Source: Burkholderiales bacterium
Lineage (GTDB): Bacteria > Pseudomonadota > Gammaproteobacteria > Burkholderiales > Burkholderiaceae_C
Assembly (NCBI GenBank): GCA_016213205.1
Contig: JACRAZ010000017.1
Span: forward strand, 1-64,000
Direction: 5' to 3'
DNA: 64,000 nt
Position numbers and translations under genes: made by a program. Below the pieces are notes generated by a model. The model searched no databases. It was not told the origin of the DNA and was given only the letters and a program-made list of their open reading frames with translations. Shown piece after piece: positions 17,440 to 27,526 of the stretch (positions are counted from its first letter, which is position 1; every line of letters begins with the position of its first letter).

Positions 17440-19743
17440 TCACAACCGTGTGCCCAGCAATGGCACCCGCACCTCGCAGGCGATGCCGCGTACGCTGCGT
17501 TCGCGCCAACGCACCTCGCCACCGAGCAGCTTCACGCGTTTGCGAACCCCGCCAAGACCCAGGCCGTGCGACCAGGTTTCCGGTTGCCGGCCGATGCCAT
17601 CGTCCACCACCATCAGGCTGAGCCGACCACGCTCGTAGACGCCGACGATCTGCACCTGGGTTGCCTGCGCATGCGCAATGATGTTGTTGACGAGTTCGCG
17701 CAGCACACGGGTGAGGCCGGACCATTGCACCACCGTCAGGGGAATGTCGCGGTCGGCGGTAAAGGACCACTCGAGCTCGCAGTGCGCGAGGTCCAGGCGC
17801 TGGGTGATGTCAGCCTTCCATTCGGCGGCAGCGTGCGACAGCCGATGGTTGCTCTTGGCCAGGCCGCGGGTCAGGGTCTTGAGGTCCTGCAGCGTATGGC
17901 GGACGTACTCTTCCATCTCGGGCGTCTGGGCCTTGTACATCAGGGTCAGCAGGCGTGCACCGATGTCGTCGTGCAGGTCCTGCGCGATGCGGGCGCGCTC
18001 CTCGCTGCGGCCCTGCTCGACGGCGTGATCGTAGGCCACCGCGCGGCGCAGTTGCTCGAGCACACGGTCGGCCAGGCGTGCGTCTTCGCTGGTGAACAGA
18101 TGGCGCCCGCGGCGCGCGTAGCGCAGCACGATGGAGCCGGCCGGCTCCCCGGCGTTGTCGCCAGGCAGGCGGGGCACCGGCACCACCAGCGTGGAACCGT
18201 CGGGCGCCACGCGTGTGCGCGAGACGGTGCGCGGCGCGCGCACCACTTCCAGCGGCTCGAAGAGCTCTCGCAACAGCCGTGTCAACTGGTCGCCGGCCTT
18301 GCGGGGGGCGGCCTCGATCTCGCGGGCCGCGCGGTAGAGGCTCTCGAACATGCGCTCGGCGGTGAGCACGCCCGTGCCGAGCAACTGGCTGACCAGCCAT
18401 TGGCGCGCGCCCGCGTACAGGGCCAGCGACACGAACAGCGACAGCGTGAGCGAGGCGAACTGGCCCAGGGCGAACACCGCGACGAACAGCAGGTCGAGCG
18501 ACGTGGCCACCGTGCTGATGCCCGCGAGCATCGCGAACTCGCGCATCAGGTGCTGCGAGCGCGACATGAAGGGCACCAGCAACACCAGCGAGGTGAAGAA
18601 CACGTACCAGATCATCGAGCCGATGGTCGCGATCGTGTGCTGCGCCAGCGACTCGCGGCTGACCATCGCCACGGCCAGTGTCAGCAGCAGCAAGGTACCG
18701 GTGGCGGCAAGGCCCAGCCGCCGCAGCACGATGGAGGCCGGATGCGGCTCGCGCCGGTAGGACCAACTCAACACGCCGACGCCGACAACGCCGTAGCCGA
18801 TGAGCAGGCCTTGGATCACCCACCAGTGTTGCGTGGCGTTGCCCGGCGCCAGGCGCAGCCATGCCACGCCCGCGATGGCCCAGCAGCCCGCGGAGAGCCA
18901 GCCTGCGCGTGGCAGGCGCAGCGGGTGCAACAGGCAGGCATGCAGCACCGCTGCCACCGTGCCCAGGTCGCACAGCGTGCGCAGTTGCAGGTCCAGGCGC
19001 GCAAACTCCGGCGCCACACCGAACCCGCGCATCGATTCGGTGGCGATCAGCATCAGGTTGGTGCTCTGGCACAGCGCCACCAGTGCATACAGCAGGTTGG
19101 CCAGGTTCGGGCTCGCCAATGCGACGACGACACCGATCAGGTAGAGCAACAGCGCAAGCCCGCACAGCAGCCAGAACACCAGGCCCAGGCCGGTGAGGCC
19201 TCGGGGCACCGGCGCCACATCGATGCGCTCGCCGTCATCGAAGCTCAGGCGCAGCACGGGCTGGGCCAGCGCCTGGCCGGTGAGTTCCTGCAGTTCGATC
19301 TGGCGCTGTCGCTCGACGTCACTGACGATCCAGCGCGGTGAGCGTTGCAACAAGGCCGCATCGGCCTCGATGCGACGCCCGTCGGGCATCTCGATTGCGC
19401 GCAGCAATCGGCCGATCTTGAGTCGCAGCCGGGCATCGCCGGTGGCGACCAGTTCGATGCTGCTGGCGCCGGCGGTTCGCCATTGCGCGTCGAGGTGCGG
19501 CAGCGACGACAGCATGCGCAGCAGTGCAAACACGCCCAGGCTGCCCAGCAGGGCCAACAGCACGAGCACCCGCAGCCGCCAGCCCATCCAGCGCGCCATC
19601 GCGGGGCTGCGCTGAAGCAGGGCCTGGTCGACCCATCGGGAATCCAGCGTGGAGTCTGTGCTGGCGGCCTCGGCCTCGGCGGCAGCCAGGTCGGCTGCCG
19701 CAACGTCACGGCGACCCGTTGGGCGGGCCGGCGGCGTGTTCAT
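17440..19743 (-). CDS. Membrane sensor histidine kinase (NarX/DegS-type, HisKA_3)
   Basis: The 767-residue protein has a first membrane helix (LRVLVLLALLGSLGVFALL), a periplasmic segment of about 120 residues, then a block of about seven membrane helices resembling 7TMR-DISM sensors. A cytoplasmic linker leads to the kinase core. The phosphoacceptor box is ERARIAQDLHDDIGARLL, the N box is RELVNNIIAHAQ, and the G boxes are VVDDGIGRQP and GLGLGGVRKRV. It should autophosphorylate on the His and pass phosphate to the regulator encoded 34 nt upstream. The ATG at 19743 is chosen over an earlier in-frame start because it follows AAGG and avoids overlap with the regulator gene. The stimulus is unknown. 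Confidence 0.85.
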   Translation of the reverse strand: MNTPPARPTGRRDVAAADLAAAEAEAASTDSTLDSRWVDQALLQRSPAMARWMGWRLRVLVLLALLGSLGVFALLRMLSSLPHLDAQWRTAGASSIELVATGDARLRLKIGRLLRAIEMPDGRRIEADAALLQRSPRWIVSDVERQRQIELQELTGQALAQPVLRLSFDDGERIDVAPVPRGLTGLGLVFWLLCGLALLLYLIGVVVALASPNLANLLYALVALCQSTNLMLIATESMRGFGVAPEFARLDLQLRTLCDLGTVAAVLHACLLHPLRLPRAGWLSAGCWAIAGVAWLRLAPGNATQHWWVIQGLLIGYGVVGVGVLSWSYRREPHPASIVLRRLGLAATGTLLLLTLAVAMVSRESLAQHTIATIGSMIWYVFFTSLVLLVPFMSRSQHLMREFAMLAGISTVATSLDLLFVAVFALGQFASLTLSLFVSLALYAGARQWLVSQLLGTGVLTAERMFESLYRAAREIEAAPRKAGDQLTRLLRELFEPLEVVRAPRTVSRTRVAPDGSTLVVPVPRLPGDNAGEPAGSIVLRYARRGRHLFTSEDARLADRVLEQLRRAVAYDHAVEQGRSEERARIAQDLHDDIGARLLTLMYKAQTPEMEEYVRHTLQDLKTLTRGLAKSNHRLSHAAAEWKADITQRLDLAHCELEWSFTADRDIPLTVVQWSGLTRVLRELVNNIIAHAQATQVQIVGVYERGRLSLMVVDDGIGRQPETWSHGLGLGGVRKRVKLLGGEVRWRERSVRGIACEVRVPLLGTRL

Positions 19744-19777
19744 GGCCTTGCGCGCAGGCGTGCGCAGCCGCAGGGCG

Positions 19778-20515
19778 TCAGACCAGGCCCTGCTTGGTGG
19801 CCAGCACCGCCGCTTCGGCACGGCTGGACACGTTGAGCTTCTTGTAGATCGACTTGATGTGGTCGTTGACAGTGAACCACTTGATGCCCATCAGGCTGGC
19901 GATTTCCTTGATCGTGAAGCCCTTGCTCAGGTAGGTCAAGACTTCACTCTCGCGGGGGGTCAGTCGGTCGTGTTCGGGGGGCTTCTCGATGGGCACTGGC
20001 CGGCTGGGCGCACCGAAGTCCAGGGGCGCAAAGCCGGAATCGGGGGCCGGGCCGTCACTGCGCAGCCCATTGCGGAAGTGGGTCAGCAGGCGGCGTGCGA
20101 TGGCAGGCGAAAGTGGGGGCTGGCCACGCACGATCTTCTGCAGTTCCTCCACCAGCACCTCGAAGCGGTCTTCCTTCAGCAGGTAGCCGTCGGCGCCGCA
20201 TTGCAGCGCCGGGAACAGGTGGTCGTCGTCGGAGTAGAGCGTCGTCACCACCTTGGTGGCCGGGTACTGCGTGAGCTCGGCCAGCAGTTCCATGCCATTG
20301 CCATCCGGCAGTTCAAGGTCGACGAGGATCAGCTTGAACGGATCGACACCGTGCAGGCCGGTGGCACCACCGGCCAGGTTGATCTGGGCGCGTGCGGTTT
20401 CGAGATCGCCGGCTTCGGTGATGGCGATGGCATCGCTGAAGCTTTCCCGTACCACGCGGCACAGGAAGCTGCGAGCCACCGGGTTGTCTTCGAGTATCAG
20501 GACCTTGACGGCCAT
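19778..20515 (-). CDS. Response regulator, NarL/FixJ family
   Basis: The 245-residue protein has a receiver domain with acidic pocket ED (9-10) and phosphoacceptor Asp66 in LILVDLELPDGNG. A poorly conserved linker follows, then a LuxR-type helix-turn-helix (LTPRESEVLTYLSKGFTIKE, with the recognition region WFTVNDHIKSIYKKL). It is the first gene of a minus-strand group with the sensor kinase and the winged-helix regulator. It is the likely partner of the kinase. Target genes cannot be told from this window. Confidence 0.9.
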   Translation of the reverse strand: MAVKVLILEDNPVARSFLCRVVRESFSDAIAITEAGDLETARAQINLAGGATGLHGVDPFKLILVDLELPDGNGMELLAELTQYPATKVVTTLYSDDDHLFPALQCGADGYLLKEDRFEVLVEELQKIVRGQPPLSPAIARRLLTHFRNGLRSDGPAPDSGFAPLDFGAPSRPVPIEKPPEHDRLTPRESEVLTYLSKGFTIKEIASLMGIKWFTVNDHIKSIYKKLNVSSRAEAAVLATKQGLV

Positions 20516-20606
20516 ATGAGTGGATCTCCCGGCCGGGATGCTAGCTCAGATGACCCGCGGCGCCCCCCCTATGGCAGGGGAAACAGCCGCCTGTTGTCAC
20601 CATCGC

Positions 20607-21584
20607 TTACTCATTGACGAGCACCACTTTGCCCAGCACCTGCCGGCCGCTCATGCGGGCATAGGCGGCATGCAGTTGGCTCATCGGCAGCCGCTGGTCG
20701 ATCACCGGCTTGACCTTGCCCTCGGCGTACCAGCCGGCCAGCTGCGCCATCGCAGCGGCATTGCGCTGCGGCTCGCGCCGCACGAAATCGCCCCAGAACA
20801 CGCCAACGATCGACGCACCCTTCAGCAGCGCCAGGTTGAAGGGCAATGCCGGGATGCCGCCTGCCGCGAAACCGATGACCAGGTAGCGGCCCCGCCAGGC
20901 GATCGACCGGAACACGGGTTCGGCCACATCGCCGCCCACCGGGTCGTACACCACGTCCGGGCCTTTGCCATCGGTGAGCGCCTTCAGCGCTTCGCGCATG
21001 TTCTCGGTGCTGTAGTTGATGGTGGCATCGGCGCCCAGGCTCTTGCAGAGCGCGCACTTCTCGTCGGTCGATGCGGCAGCGATCACCTTGGCACCAGCTG
21101 CCTTGGCGATTTGCAGTGCCGACGTGCCCACGCCACCGGCTGCACCAAGCACCAGCACGGTTTCACCGGGCTTGAGTTCACCACGGTCCATCAGGGCGTG
21201 ATGCGACGTGCCGTAGGTGAAGGCAAACGCTGCGCCATGCTCGAACGGAAAGCCCACCGGCAAAGGCATCAGCTTGTCGGCCTTCACGATGGCATGCGTG
21301 CCGAAGCCCCCCGTGCCGCCCAGCGCAGCGGCATGGTCGCCTGGCTTGAACTGGGTGACGCCGGGCCCCACGGCATCAACGACCCCAGCGAATTCGGACC
21401 CCGGCACGAAAGGCAGCGGCGGTTTGAACTGATATTTGTTCTGGACGATCAGGATGTCCGGGAAGTTCAGGCTGGCCGCGCGCACCGCGAGCCGCACTTC
21501 GCCGGGGCCGGGTTCTGGCGTCGGCACTTCCTTCCATTGCAGGGCATCGACACCGATCGGGTTCTCGCAGATCCAGGCATGCAT
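20607..21584 (-). CDS. NADPH:quinone oxidoreductase-family (zinc-free MDR) protein
   Basis: This 325-residue medium-chain dehydrogenase/reductase has a GroES-like N-terminal half ([35 protein letters not shown]) and a Rossmann domain with [19 protein letters not shown]. The Cys/His residues of zinc-type alcohol dehydrogenases are absent, which places it in the quinone oxidoreductase/enoyl reductase branch. It probably reduces quinones or activated enones with NADPH. The ATG at 21584 follows GAAGGAGAG, a strong ribosome-binding site, so the longer upstream frame is not used. It lies on the minus strand upstream of the response regulator and back to back with surE. Confidence 0.85.
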   Translation of the reverse strand: MHAWICENPIGVDALQWKEVPTPEPGPGEVRLAVRAASLNFPDILIVQNKYQFKPPLPFVPGSEFAGVVDAVGPGVTQFKPGDHAAALGGTGGFGTHAIVKADKLMPLPVGFPFEHGAAFAFTYGTSHHALMDRGELKPGETVLVLGAAGGVGTSALQIAKAAGAKVIAAASTDEKCALCKSLGADATINYSTENMREALKALTDGKGPDVVYDPVGGDVAEPVFRSIAWRGRYLVIGFAAGGIPALPFNLALLKGASIVGVFWGDFVRREPQRNAAAMAQLAGWYAEGKVKPVIDQRLPMSQLHAAYARMSGRQVLGKVVLVNE

Positions 21585-21672
21585 GAGTCGCTCTCCTTCG
21601 AAGCGCCGCATGATAGGCAGAGCCCGCGGCGTGACAAGTCTCCAGGGTGACGACTGCCTACAATCGCGCGCC

Positions 21673-22440
21673 ATGCGCATCCTGATCTCGAACGACGACG
21701 GCTACCTCGCCCCCGGGCTGGCGGCACTGGTGGCCGCCGTGCAAGGGCTGGGCGAGATCCACGTGATCGCGCCGGAGCAGAACGCCAGCGGTACCTCGAA
21801 CGCGCTCACGCTGGGGCGGCCGCTGTCGGTGTTCGAGGCGCAGGGGGCGTCGCAGCGTGGCTTCCGCGTCGTCAATGGCACCCCATCGGACTGTGTTCAC
21901 GTGGCCTTGACGGGTTTGCTCGGTCATCGGCCCGATCTGGTGCTCTCGGGCATCAACCAGGGGGCGAACATGGGCGACGACACGCTGTACTCCGGCACGG
22001 TGGCGGCCGCCATGGAGGGCTACCTGTTCGGCGTTCCGGCAATTGCGTTCTCCCAGGTCGACAAGGGCTGGCATGAGCTCGACGCGGCCGCCCGCGTGGC
22101 ACGCTCGATCGTCGAGCAGGCCCTGGCAGCGCCACCGCAGCCGGGTCCGTGGCTGCTCAACGTCAACATCCCGAATCGTGCCGATGCGGACAGCTTGCCC
22201 CGGCGCGTCACGCGCCTGGGTCGGCGACACGCCAGCGAGCCCGTCGTGCGCCAGATCAGCCCGCGGGGCGAGACGATCTACTGGATCGGACCCGCCGGCG
22301 ATGCGCGTGAGGCCGGCGAAGGCACCGACTTCCATGCCGTGGCCAATGGCAGCATCTCGATCACGCCGCTGCAGGTGGATCTCACGGATCACGCGGCTCT
22401 GCCGCAGTGGCACACACGCATGGCGGCTGGTGCGGCATGA
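21673..22440 (+). CDS. surE: 5'/3'-nucleotidase SurE
   Basis: SurE is a metal-dependent nucleoside monophosphate phosphatase linked to stationary-phase survival. The 255-residue protein shows the family metal site ISNDDGY at the N-terminus, the [14 protein letters not shown] segment, [12 protein letters not shown] and [13 protein letters not shown]. The ATG at 21673 gives the standard SurE start ([10 protein letters not shown]). The gene overlaps pcm by 4 nt and heads the surE-pcm-nlpD-rpoS cluster known from many proteobacteria. Confidence 0.97.
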   Translation: MRILISNDDGYLAPGLAALVAAVQGLGEIHVIAPEQNASGTSNALTLGRPLSVFEAQGASQRGFRVVNGTPSDCVHVALTGLLGHRPDLVLSGINQGANMGDDTLYSGTVAAAMEGYLFGVPAIAFSQVDKGWHELDAAARVARSIVEQALAAPPQPGPWLLNVNIPNRADADSLPRRVTRLGRRHASEPVVRQISPRGETIYWIGPAGDAREAGEGTDFHAVANGSISITPLQVDLTDHAALPQWHTRMAAGAA

Positions 22441-23258
22441 GCCGGCGCTCGGGGGTGCCACCGGCGCGTTTTCCGCTGGCCCTCGACCGGCTGTCGCAGC
22501 CGGCCTCTGCGGGCACGGCGCGCGAGACCTTGCGACCCCAGCGCCTGCTCGCGGCCGCGGCGCAGGACGCTGCCCGGCAATCCGCCCCCAGCGGCCTGGG
22601 GCTCGACTCGGCCCTGGTGCGCCAGCGCATGGTCGACCGGCTGCGCGCTGAAGGTATCCGCTGCGAACCCGTCTTTTCGGCGATGCTGCAGGTGCCGCGT
22701 CATGCCTTTGTCGATACCGCGCTGGCGGGCCAGGCCTACGAAGACACCAGCCTGCCGATCGGGCACGGCCAGACCATCTCGAAGCCCTCGGTCGTCGCGC
22801 GCATGATCGAATTGTTGTTCGAAGGCGCACGTGCACGCACCCATGGGCACCTGGGCAAGGTGCTCGAGATCGGGACCGGCTGTGGCTACCAGACGGCTTT
22901 GCTGGCCCGGCTGGGGCAGCGTGTCCTCTCCATCGAACGCCTGCGCCCGCTGTTCGACAAGGCCACGGCGAATCTCGCACCTTGGCGGCTTGATGCGGTA
23001 CGACTGGTGCACGGTGACGGCATGCTCGGGCACCCGCCCAACGCACCCTTCGACAGCATCATCGCGGCCGCGGGTGGCGAGGTGCTGCCACAGGCCTGGC
23101 TGGATCAACTGTCCGTCGGCGGGCGACTGGTGGCGCCGATGCAGGGCGGACGAGGAACGGGCCAGGTCCTGGTGGTCGTCGAGCGCAGTGCCACGGGCTG
23201 GCAGCACACCCAGCACGAGGCGGTGCACTTCGTCCCTCTAAAATCAGGCGTTCTCTAA
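22437..23258 (+). CDS. pcm: Protein-L-isoaspartate O-methyltransferase
   Basis: Pcm repairs isoaspartyl residues in damaged proteins using S-adenosylmethionine. The 273-residue protein has the family signature [15 protein letters not shown] and motif [16 protein letters not shown], and ends with a PMQGG-type strand and a short tail. It has about 60 extra N-terminal residues relative to the usual enzyme of about 210 residues. The ATGA overlap with surE points to translational coupling and fixes the start. Confidence 0.95.
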   Translation: MSRRSGVPPARFPLALDRLSQPASAGTARETLRPQRLLAAAAQDAARQSAPSGLGLDSALVRQRMVDRLRAEGIRCEPVFSAMLQVPRHAFVDTALAGQAYEDTSLPIGHGQTISKPSVVARMIELLFEGARARTHGHLGKVLEIGTGCGYQTALLARLGQRVLSIERLRPLFDKATANLAPWRLDAVRLVHGDGMLGHPPNAPFDSIIAAAGGEVLPQAWLDQLSVGGRLVAPMQGGRGTGQVLVVVERSATGWQHTQHEAVHFVPLKSGVL

Positions 23259-23282
23259 TCTCGCCGTGCGCGGCCTGCCAAC

Positions 23283-24203
23283 ATGCATGATCGATTGCCG
23301 TTGCTGAGTGTGGTGCTGGTGCTGCTCATGGCGGGCTGCGCTTCGTCCAGCCACAAGGCCCCGGTGGAAGATCGCGCCGCGCCCGCGCGCCCGGTGGGTG
23401 CGATGATGCCGGCAGCGCCGGCCTCGCCCGCGGCGGCGGATGCACGGCCACTGCCGAACGCGGAGCACGCCGGCAAGCCGGGGTATTACACGGTCAAGCC
23501 CGGTGACACGCTGATCCGTGTAGGCCTCGAGAATGGCCAGAACTGGCGCGACGTGGCACGCTGGAACAGCATCGAGAATCCGAACCTGATCGAGGTGGGG
23601 CAGGTGCTGCGGGTGGTGCCACCCGGCATGGATGCGGCCGCAGTGGCCACCCGAGGCGTGGGCGCGGCCCGTGCGGAGCCACGGCCGCTCGACGCGAAGC
23701 CGCCCGCCGCCCCGGCGTCGGCCGCGTCGACAGCCTCAGGGCAGGCTGTTGCCACCGCACCGGCAAGCCCGGCCTCGGCGCCGGCCGCCGTGGCGTCGGC
23801 CGCCGCGGTGCCGGCCGCGCCGCGTGACGCCGAAGACGACGTGAACTGGCTCTGGCCCGCCTCGGGCCAGGTGGCCGCCGGGTTCGAGGAAGGTCGCAGC
23901 AAGGGCCTGGCCATCCTGGGCAAGGCCGGCGATCCTGTGTTGGCCGCTGCGGACGGGCGGGTGGTCTATGCCGGATCCGGCCTTCGCGGTTATGGCAACC
24001 TCGTCATCGTCAAGCACAACAACACATACCTGACCGCTTACGCGCACAATCAAACCTTGCTGGTCAAGGAGGATCAGGTCGTGCGACGCGGTCAGCGAAT
24101 TGCAGAAATGGGATCCAGCGATGCGGATCGTGTGCAGTTGCACTTCGAGATCCGCCGCCAAGGCAAGCCGATCGACCCGTCCAGGTTGTTGCCGCCACGC
24201 TGA
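23283..24203 (+). CDS. nlpD: Lipoprotein NlpD (LysM and degenerate M23 domains)
   Basis: The 306-residue protein starts with a lipoprotein signal, lipobox MAGC with the lipidated Cys at residue 19. A LysM peptidoglycan-binding domain follows (YYTVKPGDTLIRVGLENG), then an Ala/Pro-rich linker and a LytM/M23 domain. The zinc ligands of active M23 enzymes are largely missing: GLAIL and QLHFE replace the usual His/Asp and HLHFE motifs. This fits the known role of NlpD as a non-enzymatic activator of a cell-wall amidase in the outer membrane. In relatives the main rpoS promoter lies inside this gene. Confidence 0.93.
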   Translation: MHDRLPLLSVVLVLLMAGCASSSHKAPVEDRAAPARPVGAMMPAAPASPAAADARPLPNAEHAGKPGYYTVKPGDTLIRVGLENGQNWRDVARWNSIENPNLIEVGQVLRVVPPGMDAAAVATRGVGAARAEPRPLDAKPPAAPASAASTASGQAVATAPASPASAPAAVASAAAVPAAPRDAEDDVNWLWPASGQVAAGFEEGRSKGLAILGKAGDPVLAAADGRVVYAGSGLRGYGNLVIVKHNNTYLTAYAHNQTLLVKEDQVVRRGQRIAEMGSSDADRVQLHFEIRRQGKPIDPSRLLPPR

Positions 24204-24233
24204 CGTCGTGGCCCGTGACCTGAAGGCACCACC

Positions 24234-25214
24234 ATGGTCAGGAAGCAGCGCGACGCGCACGGCTCCGGTGCCATGAACGGTGCGGCATCGGCGGGTGCCT
24301 TGCGTGCGCCCGTGAACGATGCCGACATCGCGCCGGGTGCGATCGAGATTCCTGCCGGCGACCCCGAACTCGGCAACACCCTGCAGCAGTACCTGCGCGA
24401 CATTCGCCGCGCCCCGCTGTTCACGCCCGATGAGGAATTCCAGGCGGCCACGCGCGCGCGCCAGGGGGATTTCGAGGCACGCCAGCAAATGATCGAGCGC
24501 AACCTGCGCCTGGTGGTCAGCATCGCGAAGAATTACCTGGGCCGCGGGTTGCCCATGTCAGACCTGATCGAGGAGGGCAACCTCGGCCTGATGCACGCGA
24601 TCGCGAAGTTCGAGCCCGAGCGCGGGTTCCGCTTCTCGACCTATGCCTCCTGGTGGGTGCGGCAGAGCGTGGAGCGAGCGATCATGCACCAGGCTCGGCT
24701 GGTGCGGCTGCCGGTGCATGTGGTGCGAGATCTCAATCAGGTGCTCAAGGCCAGGCGTGCCCTCGAGGCGCAGGCGTCCCTGCAGGCCGACGCCGCGCAC
24801 ACGGTGCGCACCGAAGACATCGCTCGACGCCTGGGCCGCCCGGTCCAGGAGATCGGTGAACTGCTGAAGCTGGCCGAGCATCCGGCATCCCTGGATGCCC
24901 CGCTGGAGGCGGACGCGGGCGAGTCGCTGCTGGACAGCGTGGTGGACGACCAGGCCGTCGACCCGATGGGGCTGATGCTCAGCCGCGAGGTCGAGCAATT
25001 GCTGGCGATGGGGCTGGCCGAACTGAACGAGCGCGAGCGGGAAGTGCTGGCTGGCCGCTATGGCCTGCACGACCGCGAGCCAGAGACGCTGGAGATGCTG
25101 GCGGCGCGGCTGAGCCTGACCCGCGAGCGGGTGCGGCAGATCCAGCAGGAGGCACTGCTCAAGCTCAAGCGGCGCATGGTGCGCCAGGGCGTCGACCGCG
25201 ATTCGCTGTTCTGA
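24234..25214 (+). CDS. rpoS: RNA polymerase sigma factor RpoS
   Basis: The 326-residue sigma-70 family factor controls the general stress and stationary-phase response. Region 1.2 (LQQYLRDIRRAPLFT), region 2 (NLRLVVSIAKNYLGRGLPMS then FSTYASWWVRQSVERAI), region 3 and region 4 (LTRERVRQIQQEALLKLKRR) are all complete. Length and position directly after nlpD support RpoS rather than RpoD or RpoH. A second in-frame ATG at 24273 is an alternative start. The N-terminal 40 residues are less conserved. Confidence 0.95.
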   Translation: MVRKQRDAHGSGAMNGAASAGALRAPVNDADIAPGAIEIPAGDPELGNTLQQYLRDIRRAPLFTPDEEFQAATRARQGDFEARQQMIERNLRLVVSIAKNYLGRGLPMSDLIEEGNLGLMHAIAKFEPERGFRFSTYASWWVRQSVERAIMHQARLVRLPVHVVRDLNQVLKARRALEAQASLQADAAHTVRTEDIARRLGRPVQEIGELLKLAEHPASLDAPLEADAGESLLDSVVDDQAVDPMGLMLSREVEQLLAMGLAELNEREREVLAGRYGLHDREPETLEMLAARLSLTRERVRQIQQEALLKLKRRMVRQGVDRDSLF

Positions 25215-25265
25215 CCTCCGACAGCGCCGCGCGTCGGCAGCCCCGGGACGGGATAATCCTGTCCC

Positions 25266-26627
25266 ATGACAGCAAGTGATGAATGGCTGCGCATCGAGTC
25301 GATGGATCTCGATGCGCAGGGCGTGGCCCGCAATGGCGAAGGCAAGGTGGTGTTCGTTGAGGGCGCTTTGCCGACTGAACAGGTCCGCGTTCAGGTGGGC
25401 CGGCGCAAGAACCAGTGGGAGCAGGGCAGTCTGGTCGAACTGCGGCACGAGAGCGCGTTGCGCGTGCGCCCACGTTGCCCGCACTTCGGGCTGCATGCTG
25501 GCGCCTGTGGAGGCTGCAAGATGCAGCACCTCGACGCTGCGGCCCAGGTGGCCGTCAAGCAGCGTGCACTGGAAGACAACCTTCAGCACCTGGCGAAGGT
25601 GCAGCCCGAGCGCATCCTGCGGCCGATCGAGGGCCCCACCTGGGGCTATCGCTACCGTGCCCGGCTGTCGGTGCGGCATGTCGCGAAGAAGGGCAGCGTG
25701 CTGGTGGGCTTCCACGAGCGCAAGTCGCGGTACGTGGCGGACATGGGGGTGTGCCCCGTGCTGCCGCCGGACGTGAGCGCCCTGCTGATGCCGCTGCGTG
25801 CGTTGATCGGCTCGATGGATCAGCGTGACCGCCTGCCGCAGATCGAACTGGCCGTGGGCGAACATGCCGTCGGGCGCGTGACGGCGCTGGTGCTGCGCCA
25901 TCTCGAGCCCTTGTCGGCGCCGGACCAGTTGCGGCTGAAAGCCTTCGGCACGACCCACGGTGTGCAATGGTGGCTGCAGCCCAAGGGGCCGGAAACGGTG
26001 CACCGCCTCGACGAGCACGGCCCCGAGCTCGCCTACGGCGTGCCCGAGTTCGGCCTGTTGATGCCGTTCAAGCCCACCGACTTCACCCAGGTCAATCACC
26101 AGGTCAACAATGTGCTGGTGGGCCGCGCCGTGCGCCTGCTCGACCCGCAGCCCCATGAACGTGTGATCGATTGGTTCTGCGGCCTCGGCAACTTCACCTT
26201 GCCGCTGGCCACGCGGGCGCATTCCGTGCTGGGGATCGAAGGCAGCGAGACACTGGTCCAGCGCTCACGCGAGAACGCCCGTCGCAACGGCCTGGAAGGG
26301 CGGGCCAGCTTCACGGCGCGCAACCTGTTCGAGTTGTCGCCGCAGGACCTGGTGGGTTATGGCGATGCGCAGAAGTGGCTGGTGGATCCTCCGCGTGAAG
26401 GGGCCTTCGCACTCGCCAAGGCCCTGGCGGACCTGCAGGCGGCGCCGGCATCCGGCTGGTCACCTCCGCAGCGCATCGTCTACGTGAGCTGCAACCCTGC
26501 CACCCTGGCACGCGACGCCGGGCTGTTGGTGCACCAGGCGGGGTACCGTTGCACGGCCGCAGGCACGGTCAACATGTTTCCGCACACGGCGCACGTTGAG
26601 AGCATGGCGGTGTTCGATCGGGCCTGA
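25266..26627 (+). CDS. rlmD: 23S rRNA (uracil-C5)-methyltransferase RlmD
   Basis: This 453-residue TrmA/RumA-family enzyme has an N-terminal TRAM-like domain and an iron-sulfur cluster motif ([14 protein letters not shown]). The SAM domain contains [15 protein letters not shown], the DPPREG motif, and the catalytic nucleophile in [13 protein letters not shown]. The FeS motif and length support RlmD (U1939 of 23S rRNA) rather than TrmA. It follows rpoS by 51 nt. A hairpin shared with the opposing gene ends both transcripts. Confidence 0.93.
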   Translation: MTASDEWLRIESMDLDAQGVARNGEGKVVFVEGALPTEQVRVQVGRRKNQWEQGSLVELRHESALRVRPRCPHFGLHAGACGGCKMQHLDAAAQVAVKQRALEDNLQHLAKVQPERILRPIEGPTWGYRYRARLSVRHVAKKGSVLVGFHERKSRYVADMGVCPVLPPDVSALLMPLRALIGSMDQRDRLPQIELAVGEHAVGRVTALVLRHLEPLSAPDQLRLKAFGTTHGVQWWLQPKGPETVHRLDEHGPELAYGVPEFGLLMPFKPTDFTQVNHQVNNVLVGRAVRLLDPQPHERVIDWFCGLGNFTLPLATRAHSVLGIEGSETLVQRSRENARRNGLEGRASFTARNLFELSPQDLVGYGDAQKWLVDPPREGAFALAKALADLQAAPASGWSPPQRIVYVSCNPATLARDAGLLVHQAGYRCTAAGTVNMFPHTAHVESMAVFDRA

Positions 26628-26638
26628 CGCAAACGAAA

Positions 26639-26661
26639 AGGGCCCCGCAGTGCGGGGCCCT
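26639..26661. terminator. Bidirectional hairpin terminator between rlmD and the BI-1 gene
   Basis: A 10-bp stem (26639-26648 with 26652-26661) closes an AGT loop between two convergent genes. On the minus strand the stem is followed by TTTCG, so it best suits the BI-1 transcript. It can also stop rlmD transcription. Confidence 0.75.
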
Positions 26662-26686
26662 CGCAGCGGCAGCAGCCGGCAGGGGA

Positions 26687-27385
26687 TCAGTCGCGCTCGC
26701 CGCCGAAGATGCCGAGGATCGACAGCAGGCTCTGGAACACGTTGAACACGTCCAGGTAGATGGCCAGCGTGGCGCTGACGTAGTTCGTCTCGCCGCCGTC
26801 GATGACGCGCTTGACGTCATACAGGATGAAGGCCGAGAAGACGCCCAGGCACAGCACCAGCAGTGTCAGCATCAGTGCCGAGGACTGCAGGAAGAAGTTG
26901 GCGATGAACCCGAAGAACAGGATCCATGCGCCGACGGTCAGGAACTTCCCCATCGTCGACAAGTCGCGCTTGACGACGCTGGCCATCGTTGCCATCGCGA
27001 AGAAGATCGTGGCCGTGCCCCCGAAGGCCATCATGATCAGCGAGCCGCCGTTCTTGAAGCCCAGCACCATCGACAACAGACGCGCCAGCATCAGGCCCAT
27101 GAAGAAGGTGAAGCCCAGCAGAACGTAGACGCCGGTGGACTTCTCCTTGGTCTTCTCGATGGCGAACATGAAGCCGAAGGCGCCCGCCAGGAACACGATC
27201 ATGCTGACGCCGGGGCTCATGGCCCGTGCGATGCCCGTGGCGACGCCGAGCCAGGCCCCCAGCACTGTCGGCAGCATCGACAGCGCCAGCAGCCAATAGG
27301 TGTTGCGCAGCACGCGGTTCTGTTGCGCGGCCAGCGTGCCGGAGCCGGGGAAGCTGCTCACGGTTTGCAGGCGTTGTTCGTTCAT
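26687..27385 (-). CDS. Bax inhibitor-1 family membrane protein
   Basis: The 232-residue protein has seven predicted membrane helices after a short polar N-terminus (MNEQRLQTVSSFPGSG). The last helices end with the family signature region VSATLAIYLDVFNVFQSLL, including the conserved Asp in the final segment. It belongs to the YccA/YbhL branch of the BI-1/TMBIM family, which contains pH-sensitive calcium-leak channels and an FtsH modulator. The ATG at 27385 is preceded by GGAGGT, so the earlier in-frame codons are untranslated leader. Confidence 0.9.
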   Translation of the reverse strand: MNEQRLQTVSSFPGSGTLAAQQNRVLRNTYWLLALSMLPTVLGAWLGVATGIARAMSPGVSMIVFLAGAFGFMFAIEKTKEKSTGVYVLLGFTFFMGLMLARLLSMVLGFKNGGSLIMMAFGGTATIFFAMATMASVVKRDLSTMGKFLTVGAWILFFGFIANFFLQSSALMLTLLVLCLGVFSAFILYDVKRVIDGGETNYVSATLAIYLDVFNVFQSLLSILGIFGGERD

Positions 27386-27526
27386 GTGACCTCCAGTCAT
27401 CGGACGACGATTGATGCCGGCTAAGACCCGGCGGCGGCATTCTAAGTTCCATGCCCTTGGATTCGGCAAGCGATTCAGGGGCTGGCGTGAGGCAAACTCG
27501 CTTCTCCCTCGCAGCGCTGGATCGTC

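Noticed and set aside
15049..19341. 1,430-codon plus-strand reading frame opposite the regulator and sensor kinase genes
   Set aside because: The minus-strand proteins have clear domains, while this frame is Gln/Arg/His-rich with no motif, so it is a shadow.
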